DNA of 64,000 nucleotides from Austropuccinia psidii (GCA_023105745.1 JALGQZ010000001.1:49413662-49477661); one strand, 5' to 3'; shown: positions 35,686 to 48,464, numbered from the stretch's first letter. Notes: generated from the letters alone by a model not told the origin. Numbers and translations: made by a program.

Positions 35686-36744
35686 TTAGACTTGATGTAG
35701 GGCTTCCCCTAATCCATCTCCACATGCCTCAATGTACAATTTAAAAGGAATATTCCAGTCCGGCATGAGGAGTAAAGGTGCTTCTGTAAGAGCTCTCCTT
35801 ATCTTCTCATAAGCTTTAATTCTCTCCTGTGTCATCTGAAATACAGCCTGTTGATCCCAGATTCTATACAGTGACTTGGCTAGAATTGCAAAGTCTTTCA
35901 AGTGTTGCCTATAATAACTGGAAAACCCAGGGAAAGACATCATTTCTTTTTTATTCTGGGGTATTGGCTCAAGTAACACTGCTGCTACTTTGATTTTTTC
36001 AATACCCAAGCTTAAACCAGAAACAATATCACCTAATGCTTTTAGCTCTTCAAAACCAAAATTGCATTTCTTATGCAAAATTTTCATGTACACTTCTGCA
36101 ACTTTGTGAAGTACTCTTGCAAGTCTTTCAAGGTGAAAAGACCATGAATCAGAACATATGATAATATCATCAATATAAATGATAAGCCATCCTTCAGACA
36201 ATTCTGTGGGAAAGATTGTGTTCATCATTATTTGATAATGGGATGGAGCATTTTTAATGCCAAATGGCATTCTAAGATACTCATAAATACCACAGTGAGG
36301 AATAATTCTAAGTAATTTCTTAGCTTTAGGCGTCAAAACATTCTGATGGAAACCTTTCAATGCCTCCATTGATGTTATATACTTGGCTTTAGACAATTGA
36401 GTCAAGGTTTCTTGAATTCTAGGGACTGGATACCTATCTGGAACTGTGTAGGTATTCAATGCGCTGAAATCCCCAACCATTCTTGACTTGTCATTATGCC
36501 ATGCAATAATAACAGGTGTTGTCACTTCAACTTCCTCCTTATGGCCTACTTTTCTTAGTACACCAGGTTAGATTAACTCTTGGATATGTTTTTCCAAGGC
36601 TTCTCTAGCTCTGGGACTGGCTGGATAAGCTGGTCTTGTAAGTACTGGAGGATATGGCCTGTCAATATTAAGAGTAATATCAACTTCATGACCCCTTATA
36701 GCACCTAATGGTTCATTATCAGAGGAAAATGTGTTTTTGTATGT
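35686..36744 (-). pseudogene. TE-7 reverse transcriptase
   Basis: RT with FGIKNAPSHYQIMM, the catalytic YIDD in WLIIYIDDIIIC (near 36170) and the RT connection, then the first RNase H Asp region altered to YIEACGDGLGEAL. The start of RT is separated by a stop at about 36570, and the linker from protease has a stop near 36745. A key RNase H Asp is Glu here. Confidence 0.88.
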
Positions 36745-37371
36745 TTATAACACATTAATAAGTTCATTCCTCATTTTATGTGACAATGATGGATTAATTT
36801 GTGCTTCAACAAGTTGATTAGACACAAATTCATTCTTGTAAGTATCCTTTACAGAAGATACTACAGATATTTGTTTTGGCATATTGGAAAAAGCAAATTT
36901 TTGTCTCTTGTTATCCCCAATTGTGAAATATCTGTCTTTATGGTTATTTATGTCAATACCATAGATATTAAAGTAATAATTTCCAAGAATGATGTGCTGA
37001 GATGTGCAATTATCAATTACAACAATCTCAGTTTTCATCCTTACACTTCCTGCTGGGTGTGGAAATACAAGATTAGTGTCTAATATACCCAAGGGGTACA
37101 TAGTGTTCCTGGCACTACTAAATTGCACACCTTCTATTGGTAATAGATGGTTTTTCCATTCAGGAAGTATAATTTGGAGATAATCTTTGCCCACACAATT
37201 GCAAAATGCCCCTGTATCCAAATTTACTTTGGCTTCAATATCACTCATCAAAACTGATGTGATACAGGAAGCTCCAGAAGTGTAACCCTTTCCTCTAGCA
37301 GGTTTTGTTTTACACATTCTGGCATCTTGGATATTGATCAGGTTGCAGCAATCCTCACTGTACTGTGGCAA
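36745..37371 (-). pseudogene. TE-7 protease
   Basis: Retropepsin-type segment with VNLDTGAFCNCVG (near 37210), IILGNYYFNIYGIDI and RYFTIGDNKRQKF, as in TE-2. Continuous 208 residues; the stop just upstream of 37380 separates it from gag. Confidence 0.88.
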
Positions 37372-38600
37372 GTGGGTATGAACTTATTTGACCTCAAAGA
37401 AAGCTGTAATGTTTTCAATGGGATAGTCCTCCACTGATGTATCTACAGAGACTGCAGAATCTTGATCAGACTCTTCTTTCTCTTCAGTACACTGAATTTC
37501 TTCAATGACCTTAACTTCATTGATTTTTGTGTTTTTGGTGCAAGTGTTTGCTAAATTTGAAGTACTTCCACATTTATGACACTTCAAGACAGGTCTTTCT
37601 GGTCTTTTATCCTCTCTGGGAATCTTTGGGATCATCTTGGATTACATAGGGATTCTAGTCCAAGTTTTACAAATTCTTGTTCTGGTAATGATATCTTCCA
37701 TTGTATTAATTTAGTCCTCTGTTGAACAGGGTTCTACACATCTGCTTTTGATAGAATGGGCCAGTTCTCCTCCACACTTTCTTAATATCTTCATATTAAT
37801 CATAGTGTCAGACATATCTGGGTGTAAAGCAGATAATCTGTATTTTTGTTTGAAGCACCAAGTAAGTGGTTTATCTTTCTCTGAGTTAAAAATGGCACTT
37901 TTAAAAGCATTTTCCATTTTAAACCTCCAAAAATTGTTGGCCCATTTGGTAATCACTTCAGATTTCCACCAAGACCAATCATGTTTTCCATGATCCATAC
38001 TCATCTTGTAATACCATTTCTTTGCAGTCTTGGAAAACAGAGAGTGTAATTTTCCCACTATGATTTCTTCAGGTATATTAAAGTCTTCCTGTAACATATC
38101 AATAGTCCTGATGAACTCAATATGGTTATATTCTCCTTCACCAGAGAATGTTGGCCATTCTTCTCATTTGGGAATATCTTTGACAGAGACAACATTTTCT
38201 CCTAGAAGTGGGGTAAAACCTCCTTTAACCAAAAGTTTTTCTTCAGTCAAAGGTGTATAATGTCTTGGCATATGTGGTTCATAATTCTTATGAATTTGTT
38301 CTACATTTGCAATGATTTCATTCTTTAACTTCTGCCTTTCACTGTCACTTTTTGCTAAATGTGTAGCAAACTGATTGGTTTTTTCAACTATCTTCAAGAC
38401 ATGATCTTGTAGAATCTTAAGTTGATAATTCATTTTAAAAATAGAAAGATCTTCCATTTCATTATTCTGAATCTTACATGTACTCTCAATTATGCTACAA
38501 GCATTGGTAATTGAATCAAATCTGGCATTTGTTAATTCATACCATTCAGTATATTTTTTGTCATTTATTTTTAATTGACTTATGTCCAATATGATTTTAT
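37372..38600 (-). pseudogene. TE-7 Gag: coiled coil, capsid, zinc knuckle
   Basis: The frame holds a helical, probably coiled-coil segment (38164-38589), a capsid (GEGEYN to STED, 37711-38160) and a CX2CX4HX4C zinc knuckle (CHKCGSTSNLANTC, near 37560). Single stops at about 38163, 37708 and 37636 break it. It stays in one frame with the protease, confirming that lineage A has no gag-pol frame change. Confidence 0.88.
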
Positions 38601-39199
38601 TTAACTTTGCATCAAATTTGCCAAGTTCTACATCAATACTAGACTTAACAAAGTGTATTTCATCAATTATTTGCGTGGAAAAGTCCTGTTCATCCTTTCT
38701 TGTTCCTTGGCTGTGAATTGCATGAGAGTTCTGGCCATATTGAACACACTGTCCACTGCTGAAGGCTCCAATTTGGGGATCCCGTACCCTTGTGGGTAAG
38801 GTCTGTGCTAATTTGCTTTGCCTTTGCCCTTTCCTTGATGGCTCTTGGGACGTCTCTGCTTCTTTTGAGGTCCTTTGGGCTTTTCTTTGTATACTTCTGG
38901 AGCTGGTTTGGAGCTGGTAGACGCCACTGGGGCCTCTGTCTCCAAAGCTGGAGTCATTTCCAGTTCCTTATTCTGGTCTATGGATAAAAGGGTTGGGTTC
39001 TTCAACCAATTCTTTATCTTTTTGACCTTGTCTTTGCAAGACAGGGGGCTCCATCCTCCTAAGAGTTCTATGGTCTTCTCCTGACCCAGAAAGCTCTTGA
39101 TTTGTAAGTAGGAGTTCATGGCCCCCTGCCAGAGGCTTGGGCATATTTCCCACTCCTCTTCTTTGGCTGCTCTGAACCAATTTTTGTACTGGCATTGAC
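38601..39199 (-). pseudogene. TE-7 ORF1 last exon, overlapping gag
   Basis: ORF1 frame with MNSYLQIKSFLGQEK, GWSPLSCKDKVKKIKNW, then a Trp to TAG change at about 38808, then YGIPKLEP and VDSVFNMARTLMQF to the conserved ORF1 stop near 38660. The overlapping gag frame is less conserved. The 5' part is cut at 39199 by the deletion that fused this exon to LTR sequence. Confidence 0.65.
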
Positions 39200-40235
39200 T
39201 GTGAATTTTTGAAGATTCAGTTTTTCACGTAGAATAGTCAAAAATGGACTGTAGGTAAAACTTTTAATTTTACTAGTATAACTGTAATTCTTTTTGGTTG
39301 TACCATAGATAATAAAGTTCTCTATTAGTCCTGAAAGCTTCAGAAAGACTCAATAAGAATTGTATTTTGAATGAATTTATGAAGTTTTTACCTCATTTCT
39401 ATGTAGAATTGCAAATATCAGTGTTTCACTGGTTGCTATGAGGTAAATCAATGGATACAAGTCCAAAGAGGGTTTTAATTACTCTTTTTGGGGTTTATCC
39501 ATGGAAAGTCATTAAAAATTGACATGATTACAGGAGTCTAAGTAGCTCTTTACCTCCTTGGCACATCAAAATAGCAGGTTATTTGCTATTTCCTTAAGAT
39601 TTACTGTAGTTGTAACATGGTAACCAAGTTCCCAAAAGGTTTTAGTTTACCAATTAGACCAAGATCAGCCATGGATCCAAGCTTTGGAGCTGTCCACGCC
39701 TCTGAGGCCTCAGAAGTTGGGTACCCTGGCTCTCTTTGATGTCTTTTGTCCCCCTTGCCTACTTTTCACGTCAAAATAGTAATTTAAGCTTCAAGTGAGA
39801 TATCCACTATGGGGGTACGAAAAGTCCATGTAAGAATACCATGATATTAAGTGCTCAAAACATGCATAACACTATTCTTAGTGTATATGTAACATGGGAT
39901 TTCTCACTTTCCCATTATTTTGGCGTGAATTTAAGAAAAACAAAAATTTTCACGGATCTTTTATGTGGTATTGATGATGTGGTATTGAAATATTTTCTAT
40001 TTTACCACCTCAAAGAGTTAATTTGAGCTTATTCACTCTATGGAGCTACCCTAGGTGAATTTTAGTGCAGAATTCAAATCTGGCCTTAGATCCATGGATT
40101 TACTTACTCAATAAAAAGTTATTCATCTTTTCTGAAATCAAAAATGATGAATTTTGGATATATGCATAATTCCAAATTTCTTTTTAAGATAATTGTGGCC
40201 TATTTGGGTATGTGATTTAAACCTCAAGGCTCACA
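39200..40235 (-). repeat. TE-7 5' LTR, truncated
   Basis: Corresponds to about the right-hand 1.04 kb of the TE-7 LTR (32513-33566), ending CTCACA at 40235 beside the TTGTG flank. The half next to the primer-binding site is gone. Confidence 0.88.
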
Positions 40236-40240
40236 TTGTG

Positions 40241-40725
40241 TGTGTTTGCACAAGTTGTTGTTGGCAGTGTCTTGTGGCATGCCTGCTTCTAACTGTATGT
40301 CCTGGATTTCTAGTGCGGTTTCCTCTTGGTATTCCACGAGAAATTCTTGTCTTGGGTCTTTCTCTTCATCAGATTGTTCTCTGATGGCATCACCCATAGA
40401 GTATGAGTCAAAATCCTCTGTTTGGGATTCCTCCTCTGGGACTTTCTCAATGGAATAGCCTTTTTTCTTTGCCTTTGGACAGTTGTTAGCGTATTGGTCT
40501 GTTGAGCCACAGTTGTGTCAAGAATATTTATTGTTTTCCACTTCTGCCACTCTTTCTCTGGGTTTGTCTTTAAGCTCCACCCTGAAAGGTTGTTTCTCTT
40601 TGAAACCACTGCTTTTATATGGGGTTTATTGCCCTATATGAGTTCTTTTTCTTACATCTTGTGAGGTAGTGCAATGTCATCTAGAGTGCAATTGTGGTTG
40701 CATCTGCATTTCACTGAATTCTCTA
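40241..40725 (-). pseudogene. TE-6 Gag C-terminus and zinc knuckle
   Basis: Continuation of TE-6 upstream of its protease: remains of gag (DCTLDDIAL, about 40680) and of a zinc knuckle (GSTDQYANNCPKAK, about 40480-40520), then an acidic linker (EEESQTEDFDSYSMG) leading to NNNLCKHTQ at the TE-7 junction. The first Cys pair of the knuckle is lost and stops are present. The remaining gag and the 5' LTR are not in the window. Confidence 0.75.
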
Positions 40726-41293
40726 GTTATACCCAAAAGACCACAAAAGATAAATTAAGATACAAATATAAATAAAATAAATTTATTTATATTATAAAAA
40801 TGAAAATTGAAATATCAATATAAATTTATATTTAAAAATCAAAATTTAATTATAATTTAAAAATAAAATTGCAATAAAATTTAAAATTATGAAATTATAT
40901 TTTTTACTTGTAAAAATTAAGTAAAAATGAATTTTTAATAAAAATTGTGAAATTAGAATATTTTCGGTAAAAAGTTATATAAAACATATTATAAATTTTT
41001 ATCCAATAAATAAACATAAAGAAATAATCACACCATTGGATTCCTCATAAAAAATTAGGTGGGGTCACCTCTGAGTGAGATTTTTGTAACTCAACTCTAA
41101 ATAAGGTTAAGATTAAGTTTTTAGTATTTTAAATACAAAAATTGAAAATCCTCAAAAATTTAATTTAATTCACACCACATGTGGTGTTAAACATCAATTT
41201 TTGTGTTAAAATTGAGGTGTTTTGTTTAGTTTAGAAGTTATGAGGAAGTGAAGTATTTTCAATTGAATTCAATTGAAATGTCAAAATGCGCGC
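40726..41293. other. Unassigned AT-rich sequence
   Basis: Very AT-rich, with the 'CACACCATTGGATTCC' phrase also seen in lineage A LTRs, so probably an old LTR remnant. No coding frame. Confidence 0.4.
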
Positions 41294-42162
41294 ATAATTA
41301 CAACCTGTGATGAAATTGGCAATAACATTGATAACTTTGAGAAATCAATGATTATTTTGGAATAAAAGAAGATTTACATATGTTACTCCTTTCATACTTA
41401 ACCATATTGGGGTTGGTAGTCACGTAAAAGCATCAATTAAGTAATTATGATAATCTTATGTGACAACAGATGATGAAATCAATAATCCAAAAAGGTTTAT
41501 TGTTTTCTCACTCAGTGGTTTTTCAGTTTGCTCCATGGTACGCCTCTGTGAGCTTTTGTTGACTTAAAAGAGGCCTCTTCTTGCTGTTTTTTCCACATCA
41601 TCATCTTATTATCAGTTATATCATTGTTACCAACAACTAAGTACTAGTTAAAGCTATTGTTAAGTGTTTTAATTATTTAAGAATCAATCAGAAAGATCTG
41701 AAATAATAGAATCCAACTATATATTGTTGTAATACTGTTATAAATTCATTTTGATCCTTAAAATACACGATTCTATGTCAAATCTCTCTATCTCATCTTT
41801 CAATAAGTTCTTTGGAATATTAGTGAGTGATTTATTTTTAATTGCTAAAGTTTTTCTCTAAATTTAGTTTTCTTCAAGAATTATCATTATAATTATCCTG
41901 GCAAAAGATAATAATATATTAAAATAATTTTATTATTTTAATAAAAGAAGTTTTATTATTAAAATCTTCTTGTAATTGATTCTTGTAGACAATTACTTTC
42001 TCACTGTTAAAATCACTAGTAGTGTTTAACACCTGAAAGAAATAATTCTTTAATTATTTAATTGTGGTTATAATAAAATTTTGTTATTATATTTCATAAG
42101 AACAGTCATATTACAGTTCATTAATAGTAATATTATCATCAGTTTCATAGATAAATCCTACA
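41294..42162 (+). repeat. TE-8: partial LTR of the TE-7/TE-11 family
   Basis: Matches about the last 855 bp of the solo LTR (26836-27690), in + orientation, ending CCTACA at 42162. The left part is missing. It interrupts TE-9 gag on its right. Confidence 0.85.
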
Positions 42163-42186
42163 CTTGAATGCTGGTGGTCTTTATCA

Positions 42187-42664
42187 TTACAAAGAAGAAG
42201 CTTCTTGAAGATTTGCCATAATTTGAGTCATATGCTGAATAATGGCCAATAAAGATGGTTCAGATTGGTGAGAGACAGGTTGATCAGACTGGGCTACAGT
42301 TGGTCTTCCAGTACCTTGAGGTTCCCCCACAGGAGCAGGAGTGGCCTCAGTACCATTGGACTCTTCCTCTTCCACAGAAGTCTCCTCCTCCTCTTCATCA
42401 TCTTCACCTGAAACCTTGAGACTGGTTGTTGAAAGTCCTGGAAATCCGCCAACTACTCCTGAGAATGAGCTTTATCTCCTTGGCCCTCTTCCTTCCTTCC
42501 TGGATGGTGCTTCTCCTTCCAAAATACGCCCTCTCTAATTGGGCCCTCAGTTGAGGAACTTCTGGGGTGCCGTCAAGAGGAGCCCTTGGAGTTGGAGTAA
42601 GAACTGCTTGAGTTCTGGCCTGAGATCTGGTCTGTCTTGCAGGAGGTGAATGTTGGATAGGCAT
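42187..42664 (-). pseudogene. TE-9 gag N-terminal fragment
   Basis: Starts with MPIQHSPPARQTRSQ at 42664, like MPVQHSPP in TE-12 gag, through an LTPTPRAPLDGTP block, a frame break, an acidic EEEE segment and QPVSHQSEPSLLAIIQHMTQIMANL. It stops where TE-8 begins, before the capsid. Non-functional. Confidence 0.88.
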
Positions 42665-43400
42665 GATTTCAGTGGTAAAAATGAATCACAAATAATAAGG
42701 ATAAAAATTTAAATGGATAACTTGAGGCAATCAAAATTGAGAGTTTGAAGTCAAATCAAAAAAGATCTTGAAGTTAAAATAATGAATAAAATTAGAATAT
42801 TCAAGTATGTCAATCAATCAAATATCAAATGAAGTCTTGAAGTGAATAAATAAGTCAATAAAATCAATCAACATCAAATTGTTGCAGAAAATAAGTCAAT
42901 CAAATGGATTCTTGAAGCAAAAATGATTTATGTCACAATTCTTGATGTGAGTAATCAGCAAAATCAATGGAATCTTCAGGTCAATCAATTTTCTTGAATT
43001 CAATGTCACTTATGTCAAATCAATAAATCAATCAATCAATATCAAGTGAATTCTTCCTTAAAAATCAAAATTCTTGAAGAAATAATCAAAATGAATCTTG
43101 ATGTGAAGAAGGTGGCTTAGTTAATCTGATGAGCAATTTGAGGATCAAAATAAAAAGACTCCTGAATTTTGACTCGAATGATATTTGATGATTTGAAATT
43201 GAGATTTAAAAAGAAGATGAATAAGAAAGAGAATAAAAGATGGGTCAGTTATCAATTTTCAAGAATGAAGAATGAATGAGAAAAAAAGTGAGAAGTGACA
43301 AAGAATCATTAAGTTCATAAGCATTAAAGAGTCATAATCTCGATGAATGAAAGAATCAAAATGATAAAAGAATGAATGATCAGAATGAAAAGAAATTATG
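42665..43400 (-). other. TE-9 leader
   Basis: AT-rich, simple-sequence leader dominated by TTGATT-type repeats on the minus strand, like the TE-12 leader. No coding sequence. Confidence 0.7.
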
Positions 43401-43414
43401 AGTTAATTAATATA
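43401..43414 (-). other. TE-9 putative self-primed primer-binding site
   Basis: TATATTAATTAACT on the minus strand, one base after the LTR end. It is exactly complementary to AGTTAATTAATATA inside the LTR (minus strand, 43821-43808). The TE-12 pair differs at one position, with the matching change in both partners. Confidence 0.65.
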
Positions 43415-43415
43415 A

Positions 43416-45086
43416 TGTCACAGGGGCTCTTGGACAGAAAACAAGAGTGGCCTGGCACTTGGGAATCAAGAGCTCACTTGGAAGGCTCCAAAAGGATAAA
43501 AGAGATAAAGCAGAATGAATTTCTTTAAGAATGATAAGAGTAAGAATAAGGACAAATATGTCAAAGATAAGAAAGAGTAAGTGAATCCAATGGCCAGAGA
43601 AATAAGAAAGCCAAAAGCCAAGAAGCCAACCAAGTGAATCCCCAATTAACTGTTTCAACCTTCCAGAAAAGGAAATGGAACTAGTAAAGGATATGACGAA
43701 CAATATCCACTGACAGGCAAAGAAGGAAGGTGAAAATGACTGACTTAAGAGTGTCAGTATTTACTTTCATAGATGAAAAGCAAAAATAAAGATAAAAATA
43801 ACTCCAATATATTAATTAACTGGGGAAGAAGTCCCCAGGTGCTGAAAGGTGGCCAGTATATGTGAAAAGCTGAAATGCTGCTCCTGGAAGGTGAGTCACC
43901 AGCTGTATTGTCTGAATTGGGCCAATACAGTTCTGGCCATCTGGGAAACTGAACTGTGGGACTTAATTTCCACAGTGTGAATGAATTAACCCAATTGGGC
44001 CAAGGCCATACAGGATACTTGAGTATTACCTGTACAGACCAATTCAATTGTCCAAGGGATGCTGAAGTACTTGCTGCCTTTACAGCTGATTTAAATGCTT
44101 TAATACCCCTGAGAAATGGCCCTTTTGAATAATCCTGAATTGAACTGCCAACCCAACTCCTGCAGGGCCAGGTGGTTGGGGTCCTTGAATAGTCTTCTGA
44201 TAGCCGCCATGGATTTCCAGACTAATGAGCTGAAGAGTCATCCTTTGAAGTGGGTGTTGGATTTTGGGACCTTGATTTGGAATCATGGAATTTGGTCCCG
44301 AAAACATCACCATTAAATTGCTGAGAAAAAATGGTGCATAATGGTATATAATACCATATATGCAACACTCCTGCAACCTTGATTGCGTGGTGCATGTAGG
44401 AATGAGAAGAATCCCCGTTAAGTTGAGGGGGAGAATTGAGCTGAGCTGATCTGGTGGCCTCTGGTGGTTACCAGAGGCCATGGGCTATAAAGTGGTCCTT
44501 GGTGGTCCTAGGCCAAATTGGGGCCTATGGTGGTTTATGGCCATTCTTGGTGTCATGATGATTGTGGCCAAAATTCTGCTCAGGTATGCCCAATTGTGGT
44601 TTTGGACCCACCTGGCTTTGAGGCCTAGTGGTCTTCCCCCCTTTGGCCCATCAATTGCAGTACATAGCATATGGCCCACGGGCCGTAGAGGCCATAGGGG
44701 GCCTCAATGGCCCAAAAAGGCCATTTAGGCACTAAACCCCCTAATGAAAGGAGGTGGCCCAAGGATGATGGTGATGTCTAGGGGGCCCACAACCCCCTAG
44801 GAGACAAAAGGACACCCCCAGCCCCAAAAACAAAGATAGAGGCCTGGGGGTTGGAGATATGGAAATTGGCCAGGAAGGCCAATGAAGGCAGGATATGGCC
44901 TGAGGCCATAAATGATAATTGCAGCCATGAAAGGCCAGGGGAGAGTGCTATGGCCAAAGGGCCATAGAACACCAAAGGGGGCCAATTTGCCATAAAAGAT
45001 ATGGTGTGGCCAATTGGCCCCAACTTGGTTCCACGCTAAATTTCGGCAACACCCATGGAGGGGGGTCATTCCTCATGGTTGTGACA
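43416..45086 (-). repeat. TE-9 5' LTR (1671 bp)
   Basis: Begins TGTCACAACC at 45086 and ends GTGACA at 43416 on the minus strand, similar to the TE-12 LTR at both ends but 900 bp longer. The extra part (about 44460-45010) is GC-rich and full of GGCC, unlike the rest of the window. The CTGGGGA/TCCCCAG hairpin before the self-primer site is kept. Open frames such as 44080-44481 show no domain and look incidental. Confidence 0.8.
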
Positions 45087-45479
45087 ATATTTTTGCTCAA
45101 ATTTGCTTCAAATTCTCACAACCATATGCTCCTGGACACTACTTATTTTTTCCCATCTTCACACCTGTGTCCTATGTAAATAAAGTAACAGAATTATTGT
45201 CAACTGTATTTCTGAACACATAACCCTTGTTAATGACTAATTGGTCATTTTTAACATTGAAACTTTTGACCAAACAGATAGGGCTTTTACAGTTGTAGAT
45301 ACAAAAGTAGAGAAATTCTCCTTTTTTGAATATTCCCAGAAAAATATCAGTGATAGCTTCAAGGCAAGGTAATCATGAAGAAGAAGTGTCAAATAAAATT
45401 TGTGAAATGAAATATAATTGGGAATTTAAATTGAAAATGAAGCAACAGCTTATTAAAGTGTTTTAAAAATATAAGAATG
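45087..45479 (+). pseudogene. TE-10: relict pol fragment (protease-RT linker)
   Basis: A + strand trace of a lineage A-like or TE-6-like polyprotein: DRAFTVVDTKVEKFSFF aligns with the RYFTIGDNKRQKFGF region, and MKQQLIKVF-KYKN with the linker MKEKLIDLLFKYKN. Stops and frame changes throughout. TE-11 is inserted at its right end; the flank GAATG (45475-45479) should be the target duplication. Its remainder, if any, lies beyond the window. Confidence 0.6.
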
Positions 45480-47363
45480 TGTAAGATGTGACTATGAAAC
45501 TGATGATAATATTAATATTAATCAACAGTACTATGTCTGTTCTTATGAAATATAATAATAAAATATTATTATAACCACAATTAAATAATTAAAGAATTAT
45601 TTCTTTCACGTGTTAAGAACTACTAGTGATTTTAACAGTGAGCAAGTAATTGTCTACAAGAATCAATTACAAGAAGAATTTAATAATAAAAACTTCTTTT
45701 ATTAAAATAATAAAATTATTTTAATATATAATTATCTTTTGCAAGAATAATTATAATGATAATTCTTGAAGAAAACTAATTTTCACAAAAAACTTTAAGA
45801 ATTAAAAGTAAATCACTCACTAATATTTCAAAGAGCTTATTGAAAGATAAGATAGAGAGATTTGACGTAGAATTGTGGATTGAGAGGATCAAAATGAATT
45901 TAGAAATGTATTACAACAATATATAGTTGATTTCTATGATTTCACGTCTTCCTGATTGATTCTGAAAGAATAAAACACTTAAGAAAAGTTTTAACTAATA
46001 CTTACTTGTTTGTAATATTGATATAAATGATTAATAAGATGATGATTGGAAAAAACAGCAAGAAGAGGCTTCTTTTAAGTCAACAACAGCTCACAGAGGC
46101 GTTCCATGGAGCAAACTGAAAAACCGGTGAGTGAGAAAACAATAAACCTTTTTAGATTAATGATTGCATCATCTGTTGTCACGTAAGATTATCATAATTA
46201 CTTAATTGATGCTTTTACGTGACTACCAACCCCAATATGGTTAAGAATAAAAGGAGTAACATCTGTAAATCTTCTTTTATTCCAAAATAATCATTGATTT
46301 CTCAAAGTTATCAATGTTATTGCCAATTTCATAACAGGTTTTAATTACTGTGAATTTTTGAAGATTCAGTGTTTCAGATAGAATGGTCAAAAATGGACTG
46401 TAAGTAAAACTTTTGATTTTACTATTAAAACTGTAATTCTTCTTGGTTGTACCATAGATAATACAGTTCTAAATTGGTCCTGAAAGTTTCAGAAAGATTC
46501 ATTCAGATTTGTCATTTTAATGAATTTTTGAAGTTTTTACCTCATTTCTACGTAGAATTGCAAATATCAGTGTTTGACTGGTTGCTATGAGGTAAATCAA
46601 TGGATACTAGTCCAAAAAGGGTTTTAATTACTCTTTTGGGTTTTATCCATGGAAAGTCATTAGTAATTGACATGGTTACAGGAGTGTAAGTAGCTTTTTA
46701 CCTCCTTGGCACGTCAAAATAGCAGGTTATTTGCTATTTTCTGGTGTTTTACAGTAGTTGTAACTTGGTAACCAAGTTCCCAAAGAGGTTTAGTTTACCA
46801 ATTTGGTCAAGATCAGCCATGGAACCAAGCTTTGGAGCTATCCACGCCTCTGGGGCCTCAGAAGTTGGGTACCCTGGCCCTCTTTGATGTCTTTTGTCCC
46901 CCTTGCCTATTTTTTACGATGGGTGTACCAAAAGTTCATGTAAGAATACCATAATATTAAGTGCTCAAAACATGTATAACACTATTGTTAGTGTATATGT
47001 AGCATGGGATTTCTCACTTTCCCATTATTTTGGCATGAAATTAAGAAAAACAAAAATTTTCACGGATGTTTTATGTGGTATCGATGATGTGGTATTGAAG
47101 TATTTTCCATTTTACCACCTCAAAGAGTTAATTTGAGCTTATTCACTCTATGGAGCTACCCTAGGTGAATGATTGTGTAGACTCCAAATCTGGCCTTAAA
47201 TCCATGGATTTACTTACTCAATAAAAAGTTATTCATCTTTTCTTAAATCAAAAATGATGAATTTTTGATATATGCATGACTCATGAGTTATGCATAATTC
47301 AAAATTTATTTTTAAGATAATTTTGGCCTATTTGGGTATGTAAAATATACCTCAAGGCTCACA
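45480..47363 (-). repeat. TE-11 3' LTR
   Basis: 1884 bp, TGTAAGATG to CTCACA in + coordinates, the family of TE-5, TE-7 and TE-8. The partner LTR is not in view, so its age cannot be read from an LTR pair. Confidence 0.92.
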
Positions 47364-47507
47364 TTCCCTCCCACCAAAAAATAAAATTGTACTACAATTT
47401 TATTAATGATAGAAATAATAAAAAGCCCCAAAGGGGGGTTTATGTCCACTGTCCAACCTCTTTACATCACTCAGATCAAGTAATTTAAAGCACATTTATA
47501 GACATAT

Positions 47508-48464
47508 TCAGGCTTGTGGCCTTCTTTCATGTCTAAATCCTCTTAAGAGTTTATCTGAGTCAGGTATTTCTGATTCTGCCATCCATTCATCTTCATGTAC
47601 TGGATTTCTATATCTGACAAGATATTCTCTCTGATTTTTACCCCTAAGTCTCCTTTCTTTAATAACTTTCTTTATTTTTTTATCTTCATTCTGTTCCACA
47701 GGTGGTACAGTTAAAGGAGTTGGGTTTCTTAAAGGAAACAATGCTTTGTCAGTTGGTTGATAAGGCTTTATCAAGCTTACTGGAAAGGTGGGGTGTTTAT
47801 TTTCCAATTCCCCACTCAATTCCACTTGAACTGCATTGGTTCCATGTAACGCAACACTAACAAAAGGTCCTACATAAGAATCTTTAAGTTTCTTTGGGCC
47901 TTTGATATTATTAAAATTCAAGGTTGAAACTAAAACTAAGTCCCCTACTTTGAAGTCTGGTACTTTATGACTCTTGTCCCACTTCTGCTTTGCATAATCA
48001 AAAGCATCATCCATACTTTTTTTTGCATGGTGTTTTACTTTATCAAGAGTTATCTTGAAGCTGGAAGCTGGAGGATGAATGTCAATCAAGTCGTTCCTCA
48101 GTGTGTCTGCTGGGAGTCTTGGATTCCATCCCTTTTCTAACATAGCAGGAGTTTGTCCTGTGGAAGAATGGATTGATGTCTTGTATGCCAATTCTAATGC
48201 AGGTATCAGAGTGCACTATTCATGGGTAAAGCCATCTGAGTCTTTGAATTCTAATCCATAAGCACAAAATCTCCTGATCATGTCTTCCAAAGTTTGAATC
48301 ATCCTCTCTGCTATCCCATCTGTTTGAGGGTGATATGCTGTAGAGAATGATAACTTAGTCCCAAACAATCTATGAAGATTGGTCCAAAGTGCAGATGTGA
48401 ACTTGGGATCTCTGTCACTTATGATATTCTTAAATAACCCTGTATGAGAAATAACTCTACTCTA
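47508..48464 (-). pseudogene. TE-11 integrase core and chromodomain
   Basis: As TE-7: SDRDPKF region, [13 protein letters not shown] module (SYVGPFVSVAL) and chromodomain-like end (REYLVRYRN...DEWMAESEI). Trp to TAG at complement 48462-48464 and 48216-48218, the same codons as TE-7. The C-terminal 227 residues are open. Confidence 0.9.

Larger units (their letters stand above)
31644..40235 (-). mobile_element. TE-7: lineage A element nested in TE-6, 5' LTR truncated
   Basis: The 3' LTR at 31644-33566 is complete. Internal coding runs from 33712 to 39199, and the right side has only part of an LTR (39200-40235). Flanks CTGTG (31639-31643) and TTGTG (40236-40240) are a 4/5 duplication, and the TE-6 reading frame resumes correctly across the insertion. 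A deletion at 39199/39200 has removed the start of ORF1, the leader, the primer-binding site and roughly half of the 5' LTR. Many private stops make it non-autonomous. Confidence 0.92.
42163..45086 (-). mobile_element. TE-9: truncated lineage B element (5' LTR, leader, gag start)
   Basis: Relative of TE-12 on the minus strand. It has a 5' LTR (43416-45086), a primer-binding site (43401-43414), a long leader and the first part of gag. The rest of gag and all of pol are missing beyond 42163. Confidence 0.88.

Noticed and set aside
44080..45069. Open frames of 60-133 residues in the TE-9 LTR
   Set aside because: They overlap on both strands in a GC-rich LTR and show no family motif.
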